Below, in pieces: positions 5,239 to 7,999 of a stretch of 7,999 nucleotides of DNA; position 1 is the stretch's first letter, and every line of letters begins with the position of its first letter. The DNA lies in assembly GCA_005240025.1 (NCBI GenBank), contig SBBK01000196.1, positions 1-7,999 on the forward strand, given 5' to 3'. Under the pieces are notes generated by a model. That model searched no databases, was not told the DNA's origin, and worked only from the letters and a program-made list of their open reading frames with translations. Source of the stretch: an archaeon. Lineage in GTDB: Archaea; Thermoproteota; Nitrososphaeria; Nitrososphaerales; Nitrosopumilaceae. The translations under genes and the position numbers were made by a program.

Positions 5239-6599
5239 AGGAAATTCTTGGGCACGTGGACAAAAGCACCAGGGGGCTCATATCGGATCTTCAGGCCTTG
5301 ATAAGGCAGCCAAGCGTCTCTGCAAAAAACCAGGGCATCGCAGAATGTGCCGCACTGGTTGGAAAAATCCTCTCCAGGTCTGGAATCAAACCGGAAATAC
5401 TTTGCCTCAAAAAAGGAGTCTCACCAGTTGTCTTTGGGGAGGTAAAATCAAAGAAAAACCCGGGCAGGACTCTGTTATTTTACAATCATTATGATGTCCA
5501 GCCTGTCGAACCCGTCGAGCTGTGGACCGACGATCCGTTCAGCGGAAAGATCCGTGGCAACAAAATCTTTGGGCGCGGCTCTGCAGACGACAAGGGTGAG
5601 CTGATAACCAGAATAAAGGCGGTGGAGGCGTTTTTGAAAAAGACGGGCGACGTTCCATGCAACATCAAGTTCGTAATCGAGGGTGAGGAGGAGACAGGAA
5701 GTGCCAACATTGGCGCATACCTAAAAAAATACAAAACCAAGTTTGCGTGCGATGCGGTGATCTGGGAGTTTGGGTACGTTGATGCAAAAAACAGGCCGGT
5801 AATCGGCCTTGGAATGAAGGGGCTACTTTACGTGGAGCTGTCTGCAAAAGAACCTGCGCAGGATGTACACTCTAGCCTGGCGGTGATTATAAAAAACCCG
5901 GCCTGGCGCCTTGTGGAGGCATTAAACACCCTTCGGGACAGATCAGGCAAAATTCTCATCAAGGGCTGGTATGATGAGGTGGTGCCGTTTAGCAGGTCGG
6001 ATCTGAAATTGTTGGAAAAAGAACCCTTTGACGAAAAAGGATTCCTCAGGGAGTACAAAATTAAAGAGTTTGTCGGGGGCAAAAAAGGACTGGCAGTAAA
6101 AAAAGCACTTGCAGGAGATCCCACATGTAATATTGCCGGCTTTGTGTCAGGATACACCATGCAGGGGGCCAAGACTGTTCTTCCGTCGTCTGCCCTTGTC
6201 AAAATCGATTTCAGGCTGGTGCCAGGGATGGATCCAAAAAAACAATTCGCGCGCCTAAAGGCGCATCTGAAGAGAAACGGCTTTTCAGACATTGCAGTAA
6301 AAATGTACCACGGGGAGGCAGCATCCAGAACAAGCCCGGACGATCCGTTTGTCAATGCAGTAAAGGAGGCTGCAGGAGAATCGTTTGGGAATTATATCGT
6401 AAATGTGTCCAATGCGGGAACAGGCCCGATGCATTCCTTTGCAAATATTCTGGGTGCCCCATGCGTTTCGATTGGCTCGACTTTTGTGTTTTCCAGGATC
6501 CACGCCCCAAACGAATTTGCAAGACTGGATCTGCTCAAAAAGACCACAAAATGTATGTGTCTGATAATTGACAGATTCGCCGGCCAGAAAAGACTTTAA
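5235..6599 (+). CDS. M20-family zinc metallopeptidase (dipeptidase/carboxypeptidase-like)
   Basis: This 454-residue protein has the complete two-zinc M20 site. H85 and D87 lie in NHYDVQP, the bridging D118 in GRGSADDKGE, the general base E152 and ligand E153 in EGEEETGS, E178 near VIWEFGYVD as a likely ligand, and the final H423 in RIHAPNE. The central lid or dimerisation domain (about residues 195-310) starts with the family stretch QDVHSSLAVIIKNPAW. Length and motifs fit the carnosinase/CPG2-like dipeptidase branch better than ArgE or DapE, but the substrate is not readable. There is no signal peptide, so it is cytoplasmic. It overlaps nnrD by ATGA and precedes a proteasome beta gene, so a role in finishing degradation of short peptides is a reasonable inference. 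Confidence 0.92.
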   Translation: MKEILGHVDKSTRGLISDLQALIRQPSVSAKNQGIAECAALVGKILSRSGIKPEILCLKKGVSPVVFGEVKSKKNPGRTLLFYNHYDVQPVEPVELWTDDPFSGKIRGNKIFGRGSADDKGELITRIKAVEAFLKKTGDVPCNIKFVIEGEEETGSANIGAYLKKYKTKFACDAVIWEFGYVDAKNRPVIGLGMKGLLYVELSAKEPAQDVHSSLAVIIKNPAWRLVEALNTLRDRSGKILIKGWYDEVVPFSRSDLKLLEKEPFDEKGFLREYKIKEFVGGKKGLAVKKALAGDPTCNIAGFVSGYTMQGAKTVLPSSALVKIDFRLVPGMDPKKQFARLKAHLKRNGFSDIAVKMYHGEAASRTSPDDPFVNAVKEAAGESFGNYIVNVSNAGTGPMHSFANILGAPCVSIGSTFVFSRIHAPNEFARLDLLKKTTKCMCLIIDRFAGQKRL

Positions 6600-6601
6600 T
6601 G
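6594..6601 (+). promoter_or_regulatory. TATA-like box for the proteasome beta gene
   Basis: CTTTAATG at 6594-6601 overlaps the peptidase stop codon and is centred 26-27 nt before the ATG at 6624. The spacing is that expected for a leaderless transcript, so psmB may be transcribed independently of the upstream operon. Confidence 0.45.
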
Positions 6602-6623
6602 GGCATCCCGGGCAGGTTAATTC

Positions 6624-7220
6624 ATGACCGCAATGTACATGCCAGGCGCGACGGCTGTGGGCATAACGTTTGATGGCGGAGTGGTTCTTGCCAGCGAAAA
6701 AAGAATTGCGTACGGCAACTTTCTGGTAAGCAAGAACACAAAAAAGACCTATTCCCTTACGGACAAGGTCGGAGCCACCATTGCGGGCCTCGTAGCAGAC
6801 ATGCAGATTCTTGTATTGCAGATAAAGGCACTAACAAAGATCCGAAAAATGGAGCTAAAACGTGACGTTCCGCCAAACTCGGTTGCAAAGATGATGTCCA
6901 ATTTGATGTACGAGCGAAGGTTCTTTCCGTTGTTGACACAGGTTATAGTTGGGGGTCTGGTAGACAAGCCGGCAATTTACACGCTCGACCCACTCGGATC
7001 TGTACTTCCTGACGACTATGCGGCAGTGGGCACGGGAGCAGAGATGGCACTGGGCATCCTGGATCAGCAGTACAAGCCGGCAATGAAGGAAAAAGAGGCA
7101 GTGGATCTTGCAATCAAATCCGTCAAGGCAGCAACAATGCGGGACTCGTTTAGCGGCGACGGGATCGACGTTCTGATAATAACAAAAGACGGCACAAAGG
7201 AATTTACAGAAAAATTATAA
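6624..7220 (+). CDS. psmB: 20S proteasome beta subunit, predicted non-catalytic
   Basis: This 198-residue Ntn-hydrolase-fold subunit aligns by eye along its length with the Thermoplasma beta subunit: GITFDGGVVLASEKR, GNFLVSKNTKK, TIAGLVADMQILV, MMSNLMY, QVIVGGLVD, DYAAVGTG and ATMRDSFSGDGIDV. With G8 as the residue before the processing site, the mature N-terminus reads A-T-A-V-G-I where active subunits have T-T-T-V-G-I, so A9 occupies the Thr1 nucleophile position. Glu17, Lys33, Asp166 and Ser169 equivalents appear retained; Ser129 looks like Thr. The eight-residue leader MTAMYMPG is very short. The family forms the inner rings of the 20S core in the cytoplasm. Crenarchaeota and related lineages often have a second, inactive beta; this looks like that type, and an active partner gene should exist elsewhere. 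Downstream is AT-rich DNA and a convergent gene. Confidence 0.93.
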   Translation: MTAMYMPGATAVGITFDGGVVLASEKRIAYGNFLVSKNTKKTYSLTDKVGATIAGLVADMQILVLQIKALTKIRKMELKRDVPPNSVAKMMSNLMYERRFFPLLTQVIVGGLVDKPAIYTLDPLGSVLPDDYAAVGTGAEMALGILDQQYKPAMKEKEAVDLAIKSVKAATMRDSFSGDGIDVLIITKDGTKEFTEKL

Positions 7221-7326
7221 AAATGCAAAGCCCCCTACCTTTATTCGTCCGTTAATGCTATGTCTGCAAGAATTTCAACGTAGCCTATTTCGATTCTGGC
7301 CTGATGGTTAGTTCATTTTGATTATC

Positions 7327-7347
7327 AGCAAAAGTGTGGTTTTTGCT
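7327..7347. terminator. Candidate bidirectional terminator hairpin
   Basis: AGCAAAA (7327-7333) and TTTTGCT (7341-7347) form a perfect 7-bp stem with a 7-nt loop, followed on the plus strand by AGTTTTAT. It lies between the convergent psmB and minus-strand genes, 17 nt past the latter's last stop codon. Archaea rely mainly on T-runs rather than stems, so terminator function is tentative. Confidence 0.4.
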
Positions 7348-7350
7348 AGT

Positions 7351-7360
7351 TTTATAAATA
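7351..7360 (+). promoter_or_regulatory. TATA-box-like sequence at the 3' end of the broken gene
   Basis: TTTATAAATA is one of the best archaeal TATA-box matches in the window. A plus-strand start near 7380 would make a transcript antisense to the minus-strand gene. Only short, unconvincing frames follow (from ATG 7373 and ATG 7377). The element is nearly symmetric, so direction is uncertain. Confidence 0.3.
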
Positions 7361-7363
7361 GAA

Positions 7364-7878
7364 TCATTTACGATGTATGCTGATTGCACCTACGAGCAAA
7401 ATTGCAGACATAATTACAACTGTCTTGTTTTGCACGAGTTCTATTTGCACATCTTTGTTTTTGTCAACATGATACTCATCAAATTATACTTAGTTGAGGA
7501 ACTGGTTTCTTGTTGTTCATCTTCATAGAAGAATGATCCATAGACTTCATTTTTTGGGAGTCATTTGGATTTTTCATCATTTGGCCCATCTGTTTGATGG
7601 CGTCTTGGTTTTCTGTCACATGACCAATGATCTGGAGCCTGAGGGCGGGTTCATCTGGCATCGATTTTAAGACATCTTGCGTAAAGTCATGTTTTTTCCA
7701 TATATGTTATCATCGACAAATTGCGGATCTCTGGATAATCTGTCAAAATCATATGGTCTGGATGGAGTTTTTTTCTGATCCAACTGTTTGTCCTCTGCAG
7801 CAATATCTTTTCTCCACCATACACTCCAAGTACCAATATGGCTGCTACGAGTATTGCTACAATTCTGAACGAGTTCAA
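7364..7878 (-). pseudogene. Frameshifted gene for a small Met/His-rich membrane-anchored protein
   Basis: From TTG 7878 the frame encodes an N-terminal signal or anchor (FRIVAILVAAILVLGVYGG), then a basic and polar stretch ending YMEKT at a TGA. Removing one A from the A6 run (T6 at 7692-7697 on the plus strand) continues as HDFTQDVLKSMPDEPALRLQ, then a Met-rich region (QMGQMMKNP, KMKSMDHSSMKMN), to TGA 7479-7481. Removing one more base at the AAA at 7481-7483 opens a third part with a C-terminal membrane segment (VVIMSAILLVGAIS) and basic end HRK, stopping at 7364-7366. The joined product would be about 170 residues. Clustered Met and His outside a membrane segment suggest, but do not prove, copper binding. 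The first junction is convincing; the second is weaker. A TATA-like box about 26 nt before the TTG supports this start. Confidence 0.5.
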
Positions 7879-7899
7879 CGGATGATTTGTAATAGTTGG

Positions 7900-7909
7900 A
7901 TGTATAAGT
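7900..7909 (-). promoter_or_regulatory. TATA-like box for the Met/His-rich gene
   Basis: On the minus strand ACTTATACAT (plus coordinates 7900-7909) is centred 26-27 nt before the TTG at 7878. This suits leaderless transcription and supports the TTG start. Confidence 0.45.
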
Positions 7910-7912
7910 ACA

Positions 7913-7999
7913 CTAGTTTACAATTGTAAAGTCTAATTCTGCTGTAAGAAAATATGCAAAATTTCCTCCTTGTAGAGTAAAAACCAAGATTGAACTTAA
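7913..7999 (-). CDS. Possible C-terminal fragment of another minus-strand ORF
   Basis: From the window edge a frame of 28 residues reads ...TLQGGNFAYFLTAELDFTIVN to TAG at 7913-7915. It has a plausible amino-acid composition, but a run this short is expected by chance fairly often, and another minus-strand frame is also open here. I cannot assign a family. It is listed so that the end of the window can be checked against the adjacent sequence. Confidence 0.2.
   Translation of the reverse strand, partial: LSSILVFTLQGGNFAYFLTAELDFTIVN
7917..7930. repeat. 14-bp perfect palindrome upstream of the Met/His-rich gene
   Basis: TTTACAATTGTAAA is a perfect inverted repeat starting about 8 nt upstream (minus-strand sense) of the TATA-like box at 7900-7909. 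Its position at the BRE/upstream edge of the promoter would suit a dimeric transcription factor. The regulator is unknown. Confidence 0.4.

Larger units (their letters stand above)
7221..7363. other. AT-rich convergent intergenic region
   Basis: This 143-nt gap lies between psmB and the convergent broken gene. It holds the hairpin at 7327-7347 and a strong TATA-like string at 7351-7360. I see no coding sequence or RNA gene. Confidence 0.5.

Noticed and set aside
5828..6355. 175-codon minus-strand ORF opposite the M20 peptidase
   Set aside because: Antisense shadow; Ser/Pro/Phe-rich composition is typical of reversed coding sequence.
6624..6660. Glu at the Asp17-equivalent position of the beta subunit as a second inactivating change
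   Set aside because: The active Thermoplasma beta subunit, as I recall it, also has Glu there, so it is not evidence of inactivity.
7627..7929. 100-codon plus-strand ORF
   Set aside because: It lies opposite the Met/His-rich minus-strand gene. Its composition (many Cys, Tyr and Trp) is unlike a real protein, and the minus strand shows a coherent signal segment and promoter.
1..7999. CRISPR array, insertion sequence, tRNA or rRNA gene
   Set aside because: No regularly spaced repeats, transposase motifs, terminal inverted repeats or cloverleaf-type sequence were seen on either strand.

Overview
The window most resembles a chromosomal segment of an ammonia-oxidising archaeon (Nitrososphaerota/Thaumarchaeota, Nitrosopumilales-like). 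The evidence is an archaeal-type 20S proteasome beta subunit, an archaeal TrmI-type tRNA m1A methyltransferase, stand-alone receiver-domain response regulators, frequent TTG/GTG starts, and TATA-like boxes about 23-28 nt upstream of many start codons with no clear Shine-Dalgarno sites. No marker fixes the genus.

Left part (1-1696, plus strand): the C-terminal end of arginyl-tRNA synthetase; a 48-residue LIM-like zinc-knuckle ORF starting at TTG; two consecutive single-domain response regulators with complete phosphorylation sites; and a small unidentified gene (about 66 aa) split by a one-base frameshift in an A-run.

Middle (1780-2640, minus strand): a complete type II toxin-antitoxin module, with a ribbon-helix-helix antitoxin followed by a PIN-domain ribonuclease. 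Its promoter carries two abutting 18-bp inverted repeats that look like a tandem autoregulatory operator. About 320 nt without a convincing gene follow (2641-2962), containing one imperfect hairpin.

Right-centre (2963-7220, plus strand): a conserved-looking housekeeping run. It contains TrmI, an unidentified coiled-coil protein (TTG start), NAD(P)H-hydrate dehydratase NnrD (GTG start), an M20 metallopeptidase joined to nnrD by a 4-nt ATGA overlap, and a proteasome beta subunit in which the catalytic Thr1 appears to be Ala. Metabolite repair, peptide hydrolysis and proteasome structure therefore sit together. TATA-like elements suggest that trmI, the coiled-coil gene, nnrD-M20 and psmB can each be transcribed from their own start.

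Right end (7221-7999): AT-richer DNA. A minus-strand gene for a small Met/His-rich protein with an N-terminal signal or anchor segment appears to be broken by one clear frameshift and probably a second, after which a C-terminal membrane segment can be read. A hairpin lies between its 3' end and psmB, and a TATA-like box plus a 14-bp perfect palindrome lie upstream of it. No tRNA or rRNA gene, insertion sequence, CRISPR array or replication origin was recognised.
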